Shown here piece by piece: positions 53,484 through 63,477 of a DNA stretch of 64,000 nt. The translations under genes were made by a program, and so were the position numbers. The notes under the pieces are model-generated. The model worked only from the letters and a program-made list of their open reading frames with translations. It did not search any database and was not told where the DNA came from. The first letter of the stretch is position 1. Each line of letters opens with the position of its first letter. Origin of the DNA: Pedobacter chinensis (GTDB taxonomy: Bacteria > Bacteroidota > Bacteroidia > Sphingobacteriales > Sphingobacteriaceae); contig NZ_QPKV01000009.1 of the NCBI RefSeq assembly GCF_003339865.1, positions 62,001 through 126,000 on the forward strand. Reading direction: 5' to 3'.

Positions 53484-56400
53484 GTATCTCTACTACGAGT
53501 ATAAAACGACCTGTTCTTGCCATTGTAATGAACCTGATGATTGTTCTTTTTGGAATAATCGGATATACATTTTTGGGCATCAGGGAATATCCATCCATTG
53601 ACCCTACCGTGGTTTCGGTAAGAACATCGTACCCTGGAGCGAATTCTGACATCATTGAATCGCAAATTACAGAGCCTTTAGAAAAATCAATCAACTCGAT
53701 TGACGGGATCCGGAATATTTCTTCATCAAGTAATCAGGGAACCAGTAATATTACGGTTGAGTTTAATCTGGATAAAAACATAGAAGAAGCTACCAATGAT
53801 GTTCGGGATAAAGTTTCGCAGGCTGCGAGAAATTTACCACGGGATATTGATGGTTTACCAATTGTGAGTAAAGCTGATGCGAATTCAGATCCGATCTTAT
53901 CAATGACCATTCAAAGCGATAAAAGAAATACTTTACAGCTGAGTGATTTTGCTGAAAATGTGATTGCCGACCGTATTCAAACCATCCCGGGCGTGAGTAG
54001 TGTGCAAATTCAGGGACAACGAAAGTATTCCATGCGTATTTGGATGGACCCCAATAAGCTCAGTGCTTACGGATTGACTTCTCAGGATATTGTTACCGCC
54101 CTGGATAACGAAAACGTAGAATTACCATCAGGAAAAATAACCGGAGAAACGACAGAGTTAACGGTAAAAACCTTAGGTAAGCTGACCAATGAAGATCAGT
54201 TTAATAATTTGATATTAAAATCAGACAGTAATCAGGTAGTAAAACTGAAAGATGTTGGTTACGCCGTACTGGGATCGGAAAATGAGGAAACGATTTTAAG
54301 AGAATCAGGTAAGCCGATGGTTGCCGTTGCAATCATCCCTCAACCTGGAGCCAATTATTTAGACATCAGCAAGGAATTCTATAAACGCTTCGATAAATTA
54401 AAGGCAGACATGCCCAATGACATTAAGCTTAAAGTTGCACTGGATAATACTTTGTTCATTAAACGATCGGTAACTGAAGTTGCCGAAACCATTGGTTTAT
54501 CATTGGTTTTGGTAATTCTGATCATCTATCTTTTCTTTAGAGATTGGGCCATCGCATTCAGACCGCTAATTGATATTCCGGTATCATTGGTATTTACATT
54601 CTTCATCATGTACATTTTTGGGTTTTCCATTAACGTATTAAGCTTGTTAGCCATCGTTTTGGCTACAGGTTTGGTGGTAGATGATGGTATTGTGGTAACA
54701 GAGAACATCTTTAAAAAAGTAGAAGAGGGCATGTCACCATTTGAGGCAGCTATTAAAGGTTCAAATGAGATCTTTTTTGCCGTTATTTCTATTTCCATTA
54801 CCCTTGCCGCAGTATTCCTGCCTGTAATTTTCCTGCAAGGATTTGTTGGCAGGTTATTCAGAGAATTTGGGGTAGTAATTGGTGCTGCGGTATTAATTTC
54901 GGCTTTTGTATCACTTACCTTAACCCCAATGCTAAATGCCTATTTAATGAAAAAAGGCGGGCATACCCCCTCAAGATTTTACAATTGGACCGAGCCTTAT
55001 TTTGTTAAGTTAAATGATTCTTATGCATCAAACTTGAATAAATTTTTAGATAGAAGATGGCTTTCTATCCCAATCATAATGGTTTGCATGGGATTGATTT
55101 TTCTTTTCTGGCAGCTTTTACCAAAAGAAACAGCGCCTTACGATGATAGAAGTGCGATTAATATGACAGCAACCTTGCCAGAGGGTGCTTCTTTCACTTC
55201 TACTGATAAATTTATTATGAAACTGAATCAACTGGTAATGGATTCAGTGCCTGAAAAAAATGTTAATATTACCATTACTTCTCCTGGTTTTGGAGGATCC
55301 GGGGCCACAAACTCTGGTTTTGTGAGAATGGGATTAATTGATGCCGGAGATCGCGAACGTTCGCAAAAAGAAATTGCAGACATGCTGACCAAGGTAACTA
55401 AAAAATATACCGAAGGAAAAGTGATTGTTAATCAACAACCAACTATTTCTGTTGGTCGTAGAGGAGGATTGCCCATTAGTTATATTATCCAGGCGCAAAA
55501 TTTCGAAAAACTAAGAGAAAAAGTGCCTTTATTTATGGATGCAGTTTCCAAAGATCCGACTTTCACAGTTTCTGATGTTAACTTAAAATTCAACAAACCG
55601 GAAATCAATTTAACCATTGATCGGGATAAGGCTAAAAACTTAGGAGTTTCCATTTCTGCTATTGCACAAACGTTAAATTTAGGTTTAAGCGGGCAACGCT
55701 TTTCATATTTCTTCATGAATGGTAAACAATATCAGGTAATTGGTCAGTTTGATCGTGGAGACAGAAAAGATCCTTTAGATTTAAGCTCAGTTTATGTACG
55801 TAGTGATAAAGGAGAATTAATTCAACTGGACAACCTCGTAACCGCGAAAGAAGAAAGTAGTCCGCCACAGCTATATCGCAATAACCGTTTCATTTCAGCA
55901 ACTGTTTCGGCAGGCTTATCACCTGGAAAAAGTATTGGCGATGGAATTAACGCTATGGATAAGATTGCCGAAAAAGTATTGGATGAAACATTTTCTACCG
56001 ATTTAAGTGGCGAATCAAGAGATTTTAAAGAGAGTTCATCAAATACTTTCTTTGCATTTGGTTTAGCATTATTATTGGTATATCTGATTCTTTCTGCTCA
56101 GTTTGAAAGTTTTAAAGATCCGATCATTATTATTTTAACCGTTCCAATGGCTGTTGCAGGAGCATTTTTATCGCTATGGCTTTGTGGACAAAGCTGGAAT
56201 ATTTTTAGCCAGATTGGTACCATTATGTTAATCGGTTTGGTAACCAAAAACGGTATTTTAATTGTAGAATTCGCTAATCAATTGAAAGAAAAAGGGGTAG
56301 CTATTCCAGAGGCCATCCGCGAAGCTTCAGTATCACGTTTGCGACCAATATTAATGACGAGTTTAGCTATCGCAATAGGTGCTTTGCCAATTGCCATGGC

Positions 56401-56590
56401 TTTAGGAGCTGCAGCAAAAAGCCGCATGAGCATGGGAACAGTTATCGTAGGCGGAACTTTGTTTTCTTTAGTTTTAACCTTGTTCGTAATCCCCGCTATT
56501 TACTCATATTGGGCAAAACCATACAAACCAAATAAAGAATTAAAAGACGCCCATCGTTTTGAACTAGAGGCTTTACATACAGAAGAATAA
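53480..56590 (+). CDS. RND efflux pump, inner-membrane permease (HAE1/AcrB family)
   Basis: The 1036-residue protein has the 12-helix RND plan with two large periplasmic domains. Marks are REYPSIDPTVVSVRTSYPGA at the start, the TM4 acidic pair in GLVVDDGIVVTENI, the second-half VTKNGILIVEFANQL and SVSRLRPILMTSLAIAIGALP. It exports drugs, dyes or metabolites using proton influx, together with the adaptor before it and the TolC-like protein after it. There is no regulator gene beside the operon. Confidence 0.96.
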   Translation: MSISTTSIKRPVLAIVMNLMIVLFGIIGYTFLGIREYPSIDPTVVSVRTSYPGANSDIIESQITEPLEKSINSIDGIRNISSSSNQGTSNITVEFNLDKNIEEATNDVRDKVSQAARNLPRDIDGLPIVSKADANSDPILSMTIQSDKRNTLQLSDFAENVIADRIQTIPGVSSVQIQGQRKYSMRIWMDPNKLSAYGLTSQDIVTALDNENVELPSGKITGETTELTVKTLGKLTNEDQFNNLILKSDSNQVVKLKDVGYAVLGSENEETILRESGKPMVAVAIIPQPGANYLDISKEFYKRFDKLKADMPNDIKLKVALDNTLFIKRSVTEVAETIGLSLVLVILIIYLFFRDWAIAFRPLIDIPVSLVFTFFIMYIFGFSINVLSLLAIVLATGLVVDDGIVVTENIFKKVEEGMSPFEAAIKGSNEIFFAVISISITLAAVFLPVIFLQGFVGRLFREFGVVIGAAVLISAFVSLTLTPMLNAYLMKKGGHTPSRFYNWTEPYFVKLNDSYASNLNKFLDRRWLSIPIIMVCMGLIFLFWQLLPKETAPYDDRSAINMTATLPEGASFTSTDKFIMKLNQLVMDSVPEKNVNITITSPGFGGSGATNSGFVRMGLIDAGDRERSQKEIADMLTKVTKKYTEGKVIVNQQPTISVGRRGGLPISYIIQAQNFEKLREKVPLFMDAVSKDPTFTVSDVNLKFNKPEINLTIDRDKAKNLGVSISAIAQTLNLGLSGQRFSYFFMNGKQYQVIGQFDRGDRKDPLDLSSVYVRSDKGELIQLDNLVTAKEESSPPQLYRNNRFISATVSAGLSPGKSIGDGINAMDKIAEKVLDETFSTDLSGESRDFKESSSNTFFAFGLALLLVYLILSAQFESFKDPIIIILTVPMAVAGAFLSLWLCGQSWNIFSQIGTIMLIGLVTKNGILIVEFANQLKEKGVAIPEAIREASVSRLRPILMTSLAIAIGALPIAMALGAAAKSRMSMGTVIVGGTLFSLVLTLFVIPAIYSYWAKPYKPNKELKDAHRFELEALHTEE

Positions 56591-56591
56591 G

Positions 56592-57902
56592 ATGAGCAAA
56601 AGATTAAAAATATTTATATTCCTGGCAAGCTTATCGGCTTCGGGTTTCGCACAAGAAAGGCTCAGCTTGCGGGAAGCAATTACCATTGCCCTGCAAAATA
56701 ATTATGATATAAAAATTAGTAAAAACGAAGTTAATATTGCCAGGAACAATGCCAATATAGGTAATGCTGGCATGTTACCAAGCATTGCAGGCGTTTATAA
56801 CAATGGCGGGAGTATTCAAAACACCCGACAAACACCTGTAACCGGTGAAGATCGGGTAATTCGTGGTGCCCAAAGTACAAACAACAGTTATGGAGCCGAT
56901 TTAAACTGGACCATATTTGATGGTTTTACCATGTTTGCCAATTATGATCGCCTTAAAGAATTACAAAAACAGGGAGAAGTAAATTCCAGACTAGCCATAT
57001 TAACAACTGTTTCTGATGTGATATCTGCTTATTATGACGTAGTAAGGCAACAGCAGCTGCTGGTTGCCGCTGATAGCGCAATGGATGTATCGGTGCTGCG
57101 AACCAATATCGCCAAAACCAAACTGCAACTGGGTCGCGGTTCGAAATTGGATGTATTAACTGCACAGGTTGATTATAATACGGATACATCAAACTATCTG
57201 CAGGTTAAGAATTTCCTGCAGGTTGCAAAAGTTCGCTTAAATCAATTAATTGTTAGAGATATCGGTACAGATTTTTCGGTAGCTGACAGTATCGATGTTG
57301 ATAAGGGAATATTGTTTAGCAAGCAGGCAGAAATTGCAGCGCAGCAAAACCCAAATGTTCAGAATGCTTTTATCAATCAAAAAATTGCCTCGCTAAATTT
57401 AAAATCCATTCGCGGAGCAAGGTATCCTTCCATAAGTTTAAATTCAGGATATAGCAGAGCCAGAAGTACCAGTCCCACAGGGTTTAACCAAAGGTTTGCG
57501 GCCAATGGTTTTACTTATGGTGTAACAGCAAGTTTAAATTTATTCAATGGCTTTTTGCAAAGGCAACAGGAAAGAAATGCTAAAATTGATATCGAAAATT
57601 CTACCTTGAATTTAAATAAAACCAAACTCGATGTAAATTCACAATTGCTTACGGCTTATCAAAACTATGCCACTTATCTGGATTTGATTAAACTTGAGCA
57701 ACGTAACGTAGATATTGCGAAAGAAAATCTTGATATTACTTTAGCCAAATATAAGTTGGGAAGTATTGCTCCTTTAGAGCTCAGAGAAGCACAACGCAAT
57801 GCTATTGATGCACAAAACCGATTTATAGAAATGCAGTATCAAGCTAAAATTGCTGAAATCACGCTGAAAGAAATTGGTGGGAATATAGATTTATCTAATT
57901 AA
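56592..57902 (+). CDS. TolC-family outer-membrane efflux protein
   Basis: The 436-residue protein has a signal peptide (about 1-20) and two repeated helical halves typical of TolC: LSLREAITIALQNNYDIKISKNEVNIARNNANIGNAGMLPSI and later VTASLNLFNGFLQRQQERNA, KYKLGSIAPLELREAQRNAIDAQNRFIEMQYQAKIAEI. It forms the outer-membrane channel of the efflux complex with the two preceding genes. It starts two bases after the pump stop. There is no lipidation Cys. Confidence 0.94.
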   Translation: MSKRLKIFIFLASLSASGFAQERLSLREAITIALQNNYDIKISKNEVNIARNNANIGNAGMLPSIAGVYNNGGSIQNTRQTPVTGEDRVIRGAQSTNNSYGADLNWTIFDGFTMFANYDRLKELQKQGEVNSRLAILTTVSDVISAYYDVVRQQQLLVAADSAMDVSVLRTNIAKTKLQLGRGSKLDVLTAQVDYNTDTSNYLQVKNFLQVAKVRLNQLIVRDIGTDFSVADSIDVDKGILFSKQAEIAAQQNPNVQNAFINQKIASLNLKSIRGARYPSISLNSGYSRARSTSPTGFNQRFAANGFTYGVTASLNLFNGFLQRQQERNAKIDIENSTLNLNKTKLDVNSQLLTAYQNYATYLDLIKLEQRNVDIAKENLDITLAKYKLGSIAPLELREAQRNAIDAQNRFIEMQYQAKIAEITLKEIGGNIDLSN

Positions 57903-57918
57903 TTTTTATATTTAATCC

Positions 57919-58782
57919 ATGATACTTGTTGCAGATAGTGGCTCATCAAAAACAGATTGGATGGGCTATCATAATGGCGAAACCATTAAGTTTAATACTC
58001 CTGGAATAAATCCTTATTTTTTAAATGAACAGGATATAAGCAAGCTGATTTCTAAAAATGAAACGGTCATGCAATGTGCCGATCAGGTAAAGGAAATTTA
58101 CTTTTTCGGTGCCGGTTGTTCCTCTCCGGATAAACATGAAGTGGTTTCTAATGGATTATCCGAAATTTTCACTCAGGCTTTTATTTCTGTAGATCACGAT
58201 CTTTTGGGTTCTGTATACGCAACCTGTGGAGATGCAGAGGGTTTAAATTGCATTTTAGGAACGGGCTCGAACATCTGTTATTTTGATGGTAAAAAAATTC
58301 ACGACGGACATCATGGCTTGGGTTATGTTTTAGGTGATGAAGGTTCAGGAACATTTTTCGGCAAGAAAGTATTACTCGCTTACCTTTACAATAAAATGCC
58401 CGCCAGCCTGGCTGCAGAATTTAAGAAATCGTTTCCGGCAGAAAAAGAGCAGATTATTACCAATGTTTACCAAAAACCATTTCCAAATATCTACTTAGCG
58501 GGTTTCAGCCGCTTTATGGCTCAGCATAAAGATCATCCATTTATCCAGAATATTTTAAAAACAGGCTTTCAGGAGTTTGTAGATACCAATGTAAAGGATT
58601 ATCCGAAACATAAATCCGTACCTTGCCATTTTGTAGGCTCTATTGCTTATTATTATCAGGATGCCCTGATAGAAGTTTTGGAAGCAAATGGCATTGAGCC
58701 TGGAAAAATATTACAGAAACCCATTGACGATTTGTTCAATTTCATCCTTCAAAAGGAAGGCATTGCGACGCAAACGAGTTAA
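57919..58782 (+). CDS. BadF/BadG-type ATPase, N-acetylglucosamine kinase-like
   Basis: The 287-residue protein is of the actin-like ATPase fold: phosphate-1 motif ILVADSGSSKTDWMGY, connect motif GDAEGLNCILGTGSNICYFDG (phosphate-2 like), and GLGYVLGDEGSGTFFGKKVLLAY. It resembles the N-acetylglucosamine kinases of Bacteroidota, which phosphorylate amino sugars recovered from cell wall or chitin. It starts 16 bp after the TolC gene, and may be read with it, though a functional link to efflux is not evident. Confidence 0.85.
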   Translation: MILVADSGSSKTDWMGYHNGETIKFNTPGINPYFLNEQDISKLISKNETVMQCADQVKEIYFFGAGCSSPDKHEVVSNGLSEIFTQAFISVDHDLLGSVYATCGDAEGLNCILGTGSNICYFDGKKIHDGHHGLGYVLGDEGSGTFFGKKVLLAYLYNKMPASLAAEFKKSFPAEKEQIITNVYQKPFPNIYLAGFSRFMAQHKDHPFIQNILKTGFQEFVDTNVKDYPKHKSVPCHFVGSIAYYYQDALIEVLEANGIEPGKILQKPIDDLFNFILQKEGIATQTS

Positions 58783-58863
58783 TTCTGATCATATTTTTTC
58801 GCCTTATGAATTTATTGTTAAAATATTTTTAAGATTGTAAACATAACAACATACATTTTGTTA

Positions 58864-58871
58864 TAATTTTG
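58864..58871 (+). promoter_or_regulatory. Possible -7 element of the receiver gene
   Basis: TAATTTTG fits TANNTTTG, 27 bp before the ATG at 58899. No upstream element is convincing. Confidence 0.3.
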
Positions 58872-58898
58872 GAGGCACACACAATTGCGTAGCACATT

Positions 58899-59291
58899 AT
58901 GAAGAGAATATTAGTAGTAGATGATGATATTGAGGTTTTAGAAACCATACAATTAATACTCGAAATTGGCGGTTTTAAAGTTTCAGCACTAAATGACGGT
59001 GAAGAAGTTTTTAATAGAATTGAAAGCTTTAACCCCGATTTGATTTTACTTGATATCTCTCTTGGCCACATTGATGGACGCGTGTTATGCGAACAATTGA
59101 AATCAATAGAAAGCACTTCTAAAATTCCAATTTTACTGATTTCTGGTTTGTACGACCCTAAAGATTTTACGACCTTAAATTATGGGCAGGATGATTTCCT
59201 TTCTAAACCTTTCCAAATGGATGTGCTGCTTAAAAAGATTACCAAAACACTTTCTTTGGAAGAGGATAAACCCAGCTTTCTTTTAAATTAA
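58899..59291 (+). CDS. Single-domain response regulator
   Basis: The 130-residue protein is a CheY-like receiver alone: acidic triad in VVDDD (7-10), the phospho-acceptor Asp52 in LILLDISLG, Ser82 in LLISGLYDP, and Lys103 in DFLSKPFQM. It has no DNA-binding or enzymatic output domain and no kinase gene beside it, so it works through protein contact or phosphorelay. The C-terminal tail (KTLSLEEDKPSFLLN) is short and unstructured. Its own promoter-like element stands 27 bp upstream. Confidence 0.92.
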   Translation: MKRILVVDDDIEVLETIQLILEIGGFKVSALNDGEEVFNRIESFNPDLILLDISLGHIDGRVLCEQLKSIESTSKIPILLISGLYDPKDFTTLNYGQDDFLSKPFQMDVLLKKITKTLSLEEDKPSFLLN

Positions 59292-59315
59292 AAGGTCTTT
59301 ATTTTAAAAATACTT

Positions 59316-59351
59316 AGCCAGGAACCTTTAAGGTTTTCCTGGCTTTTTTTA
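59316..59351 (+). terminator. Terminator after the receiver gene
   Basis: AGCCAGGA-ACCTTTAAGGT-TTTCCTGGCT forms a strong two-part hairpin followed by seven T residues. Confidence 0.85.
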
Positions 59352-59388
59352 TTGTGGTATTAACCATCAATATTAACGCAATCATCAA

Positions 59389-60493
59389 TGCGAAGAAGGA
59401 ATCTGTTTTATGGCAACCTCAATGCTGTGATTCCATTCTTTAAAACATTCTAAATGTCATCTCCCGAAGGAGATTGCCACAGCCAATGAAGGATTGGCTT
59501 CGCAATGACGGAACAGGGGATACATTAATATGATCGTCATTGCGAGGAGGAACGACGAAGCAATCTGTTTTATGGCAGCCTCATGCTGTGATTCCATTCT
59601 TTAAAACATTCTAAATGTCATCTCCCGAAGGAGATTGCCACAGCCAATGAAGGATTGGCTTCGCAATGACGAAACAGGGTATGTATTAACCCAATCGTCA
59701 TTGCGAGGAGGAACGACGAAGCAATCTGTTTATGGCAACCTCAATGCTGTAATTCCTTTTCTTTAAAACATTCTAAATGTCATCTCCCGAAGGAGATTGC
59801 CACAGCCAATGAAGGATTGGCTTCGCAATGACGGAACAGGGGATACATTAATATGATCGTCATTGCGAGGAGGAACGACGAAGCAATCTGTTTTATGGCA
59901 GCCTCATGCTGTGATTCCTTTCTTTAAAACAGCACTCAAACAGTGACCTTCCGTAGGAGATTGCCGTAGCCAATGAAGGATTGGCTTCGCAATGACGGAA
60001 CAGGGGATACATTAATATGATCGTCATTGCGAGGAGGAACGACGAAGCAATCTGTTTATGGCAACCTCAATACTGTGATTCCTTTCTTTAAAACAGCACT
60101 CAAACAGTGACCTTCCGTAGGAGATTGCCACAGCCAATGAAGGATTGGCTGCGCAATGACGAAACAGGGATACATTAATATGATCGTCATTGCGAGGAGG
60201 AACGACGAAGCAATCTGTTTTATGGAAACCTCAATGCTGTGATTCCATTCTTTAAAACAGCACTTAAACACTGATCTCCCCGAAGGAGATTGCCACAGCC
60301 AATGAAGGATTGGCTGCGCAATGACGGAACAGGGGATACATTAATATGATCGTCATTGCGAGGGAGGAAAGACGGAGCAATCTGTTTATGGCAACCTTAA
60401 TGCTGTGATTCCATTCTTTAAAACAGCACTTAAACAGTGATCTTCCGTAGGAGATTGCCGCAGCCAATGAAGGATTGGCTGCGCAATGACGAT
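59389..60493. repeat. Tandem array of CGTCATTGCGA elements (six full, one partial)
   Basis: Elements start at 59535, 59696, 59858, 60022, 60185 and 60351 (spacing 161-166 bp), with a left partial at about 59389-59532. Each is a MITE-like unit of about 137 bp with ends CGTCATTGCGA and (T/G)CGCAATGACG, and contains AGGAACGACGAAGCAATCTG, TGCTGTGATTCC, and a middle palindrome GAAGGAGATTGCCACAGCC. Units are joined by GAACAGGGGATACATTAATA-type linkers. Two inner variants alternate: CTAAATGTCATCTCCC and CACTCAAACAGTGACCTTCCG. Reading frames inside it are by-products. It fills the 1.3-kb gap between the receiver and htpG. Confidence 0.93.
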
Positions 60494-60577
60494 AAACCAA
60501 CTCTGTCATTTTGGCAAACAATCCTCTTTGGAACAAGCCTTGTTATGCACGATGTAGATTAAACAATTTATTTACAT

Positions 60578-62464
60578 ATGAGCATACAGGAAAAAGGAAA
60601 TATCTCGATACATACCGAGAACATTTTCCCGATAATTAAGAAGTTTTTATACTCAGATAACGAGATTTTTCTTCGTGAGTTGGTTTCTAACGCGGTAGAT
60701 GCAGTTCAGAAAATTAAAAGACTAGGTTCATTGGGCCAGTTTAATGGCGAAGTTGGCCAGCCTTTGGTAGAAGTTGCGGTTGATGCAGCAGCAAAAACCA
60801 TTACCATCAGCGACAATGGTTTGGGGATGACCGCCGAAGAAATTAAAAAATACATTAATCAGGTTGCATTTTCTGGCGCAAGCGAGTTTGTAGAAAAATT
60901 TAAAGATGCAAAAGATGCCAATGAAATCATTGGTAAGTTCGGTTTAGGTTTTTACTCTGCTTTCATGGTTGCAGATTTAGTTGAAATTCAAACTTTATCA
61001 TACCAGGATGGTGCTGAACCTGCCCGTTGGGTTTGTGATGGCAGTACAGAATTTGAAATTACTGAAGGCAACAGAACCACCCGCGGTACCGATATCATTC
61101 TTCACATCAATAAAGATTCTGAAGAGTTTTTAGAAAAATCTAAGCTGCAGGAAATTCTTGATAAATACGCCAAATTTTTACCTGTACCAATTAAGTTTGG
61201 CACTAAGACCGAATCAGAAGAAGATGGCGAAGATGAAGAGGGCAAGAAAAAGTATAAAGACATAGAAGTTGATAATATCATCAACACCACCAATCCAATC
61301 TGGACCAAAGCACCTGCAGATTTGTCAGATGAGGATTATTTAAGTTTTTACCGTGAGTTATATCCATTTAGTGAAGAGCCGTTATTTTGGATTCACTTAA
61401 ATGTAGATTATCCATTCAACTTAACTGGTGTATTGTATTTCCCTAAATTGAAAAACGATTTTGAAATGCAACGCAACAAGATCAAGTTATTCTCTCGCCA
61501 GGTATTCATTACTGATGAGGTTAAAGATATTGTTCCCGAATTCCTGATGTTATTGCATGGTGTGATTGATTCTCCTGATATTCCGTTAAATGTATCACGC
61601 AGTTTCTTACAGGCAGATAGCAATGTTAAGAAAATCAATAATTACATCACTAAAAAAGTTGCTGATAAATTAGCTGAGCTATTTAATAAAGACCGTAAAT
61701 CTTTCGAAGAGAAATGGAAAGATATTGGCTTGTTCGTGAAATACGGAATGATTAGTGAAGAGAAATTTTATGATAAAGCAAAAGATTTTGCTTTAGTTGG
61801 AAACACTAAAAATGAGCTTTTCACTTTAAATGAATACAAAGAAAAAGTTGCTCCTTTACAAACTGATAAAAACGGAACAGTAGTTTATTTATATGCCAAT
61901 GATGCGGCCAAACAGGATGCTTTTATTCAATCAGCAAATAAAAAAGACTACGATGTTTTAGTTTTAGACTCCCCTATTGATAATCACTTCATTAATCAGT
62001 TAGAGCAAAAATTAGAAAAAACATCAATTAAACGTGTTGATTCTAGCGTAGCTGATAAATTGATTGAAAAAGATGAGAAAAACGAGCATGTTTTAACTGA
62101 AGATCAGGTTAAGGAAGTGACAACGATCTTTGAAAAAGCAATCACTAAACCAGGAATGCATGTTGAAGTTGTGGCTTTACATCCGGAAGAGTTACCAGTA
62201 ACCATTACAATGGATGAATTTATGCGCCGTATGAAAGATATGGCTGCAATGGGTGGCGGAATGGGTTTTTATGGCCAAATGCCCGACAATTACAAAGTGG
62301 CCATCAATGGAAATCATAAGCTGGTTAGCAAAATCTTAAAAGCAGAAGGCGAAGAACAAAGCAACTTAGCCAAACAGGCTGTAGATTTGGCGTTATTGGC
62401 TCAAGGCATGTTAACAGGATCAGATTTAACTGCGTTTGTAAGCAGAAGTGTGGAATTGATCTAA
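60578..62464 (+). CDS. htpG: Chaperone HtpG (Hsp90)
   Basis: The 628-residue protein begins MSIQEKGNISIHTENIFPIIKKFLYSDNEIFLRELVSNAVDA, with the GHKL ATPase motifs ELVSNAVDA, ISDNGLGMT and GKFGLGFYSAF, the middle domain with YPFNLTGVLYFPKL and QRNKIKLFSRQVFITD, and the C-terminal dimerisation part ending in MTGSDLTAFVSRSVELI. It is a cytoplasmic ATP-dependent chaperone. The acidic insertion EEDGEDEEGKKKY after residue 200 is a linker of Bacteroidota type. A terminator lies 20 bp after the stop. Confidence 0.97.
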   Translation: MSIQEKGNISIHTENIFPIIKKFLYSDNEIFLRELVSNAVDAVQKIKRLGSLGQFNGEVGQPLVEVAVDAAAKTITISDNGLGMTAEEIKKYINQVAFSGASEFVEKFKDAKDANEIIGKFGLGFYSAFMVADLVEIQTLSYQDGAEPARWVCDGSTEFEITEGNRTTRGTDIILHINKDSEEFLEKSKLQEILDKYAKFLPVPIKFGTKTESEEDGEDEEGKKKYKDIEVDNIINTTNPIWTKAPADLSDEDYLSFYRELYPFSEEPLFWIHLNVDYPFNLTGVLYFPKLKNDFEMQRNKIKLFSRQVFITDEVKDIVPEFLMLLHGVIDSPDIPLNVSRSFLQADSNVKKINNYITKKVADKLAELFNKDRKSFEEKWKDIGLFVKYGMISEEKFYDKAKDFALVGNTKNELFTLNEYKEKVAPLQTDKNGTVVYLYANDAAKQDAFIQSANKKDYDVLVLDSPIDNHFINQLEQKLEKTSIKRVDSSVADKLIEKDEKNEHVLTEDQVKEVTTIFEKAITKPGMHVEVVALHPEELPVTITMDEFMRRMKDMAAMGGGMGFYGQMPDNYKVAINGNHKLVSKILKAEGEEQSNLAKQAVDLALLAQGMLTGSDLTAFVSRSVELI

Positions 62465-62486
62465 ATATTCAACATCATATTTGATG

Positions 62487-62518
62487 GGGAGAAATCGTTA
62501 GGTTTCTCCCTTTTTTAT
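62487..62518 (+). terminator. Terminator after htpG
   Basis: GGGAGAAA-TCGTTAGG-TTTCTCCC forms an 8-bp hairpin followed by six T residues. Confidence 0.9.
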
Positions 62519-62629
62519 TTTTAATAACTTTGATTATCTGCAAAACATATATTAAGATTGCTTCTTACCTCGCAATAATCTGGCAGTTGCCTAAAGCTTT
62601 AATATATTGGATATTGGGCTTTACTTGGC

Positions 62630-62880
62630 AGGTGGTCGTCATACTGAATTTATTTCAGCATCTATTTTTCTATCAAGGCCGATCAAGCTTTATGGAATCT
62701 GAGTTACCAATTACACATTCAATAGCGCTCAACAGTGATTTTCCTAAGGAGATTGTTATAGCCAATGAAGGGTTGGCCTCGCAATGACGAAAACCGGGAA
62801 AAACTAGTTTGCTACCCCGCCAACAATCATTGCGAAAAATGATCCTTCATTGTTTTATGGCAACATCACTGCTATAATTC
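62630..62880. repeat. Composite degenerate copies of both intergenic repeat families
   Basis: The gap 62519-62965 has no supported gene. It holds a half of the TTCAG hairpin family (GTCATACTGAATTTATTTCAG near 62637 onward) joined to a worn copy of the CGTCATTGCGA family with AAGGAGATTGTTATAGCC, CCAATGAAGGGTTGGCC and TCGCAATGACG, then ATCATTGCGAAA near 62825 and TTTTATGGCAACATC. An 85-residue frame here follows this repeat DNA and is not a gene. Confidence 0.7.
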
Positions 62881-62889
62881 CATAAAGCA

Positions 62890-62917
62890 TAAAAAAAGCC
62901 TCAATAAATTGAGACTT
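62890..62917 (-). terminator. Terminator after the HsdR-N-like gene
   Basis: On the minus strand GTCTCAAT-TT-ATTGAGGC forms a hairpin followed by seven T residues, about 50 bp past the stop codon. Confidence 0.75.
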
Positions 62918-62965
62918 TAATTTCTGTAGAATTTTCGGGAACTCTTAGATTAAAATAAAATATAT

Positions 62966-63454
62966 TTAGCTTGCCACAGCTTTTTGATCTACATTAAAAT
63001 AGTCTTTATGCTCTTCAATCATTTTTGCAATGGTAGCAGCTTTAGTATCAGTAATTTTAAATTCGAACAATGGTTCCTGATTTTTCTTTGATCTGACCAT
63101 TTTCTCGGTATAAAAACGATAAACTAATCCGTTGGTTAATAAACCATACTTAGCTTTCGTTTTACGAAAGTATTTAGATAAACGGGAGTCATGAATATCC
63201 AGACTATCTTCATGGTGTTTGCATTCAACTAAAATAGTTGGCTCACCATCTTTCATAATGGTATAATCAACTTTTTTACTTTTTTTAACGCCAAAATCTA
63301 AAACAGCTTCCGATTGGACTTCAGATGGATCGAATCCTAAAATCTGAATAAAAGGCATAACTAGTGCATTTCTGGTTAAATCTTCAGATTGAACCTGAGG
63401 AAGCATTTTCTTAATTCTTACGGCAAATTGCCCGATTTCGTCTTTAAGTTCCAT
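62966..63454 (-). CDS. Solitary HsdR-N-like (type I restriction R subunit N-terminal) nuclease-domain protein
   Basis: The 162-residue protein matches the HSDR_N domain: SEDLTRNALVMPFIQILGFDPSEVQSEAVLDFGV, then VDYTIMKDGEPTILVECKHHEDSL, in which the Asp and the ExK motif form the PD-(D/E)XK catalytic triad, and KAKYGLLTNGLVYRFY. There is no helicase or methylase part and no hsdM/hsdS in view, so it is not a full restriction system. It may be an autonomous nuclease or a degraded remnant kept for another role. The preceding 124-residue gene is on the same strand, 23 bp away. Confidence 0.83.
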   Translation of the reverse strand: MELKDEIGQFAVRIKKMLPQVQSEDLTRNALVMPFIQILGFDPSEVQSEAVLDFGVKKSKKVDYTIMKDGEPTILVECKHHEDSLDIHDSRLSKYFRKTKAKYGLLTNGLVYRFYTEKMVRSKKNQEPLFEFKITDTKAATIAKMIEEHKDYFNVDQKAVAS

Positions 63455-63477
63455 AGTAAGGTGTTTATAATTAGATG

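Noticed and set aside
60264..60536. ORFs inside the htpG-upstream array on the minus strand
   Set aside because: They repeat the same translated element (for example CFKEWNHS...) and have no independent support.
62530..62787. 85-residue ORF on the plus strand
   Set aside because: Most of it lies in the two intergenic repeat families; the residues simply translate repeat words.
62966..63454. Complete type I restriction-modification system
   Set aside because: Only the N-terminal nuclease-like domain is present; no helicase, hsdM or hsdS in view.
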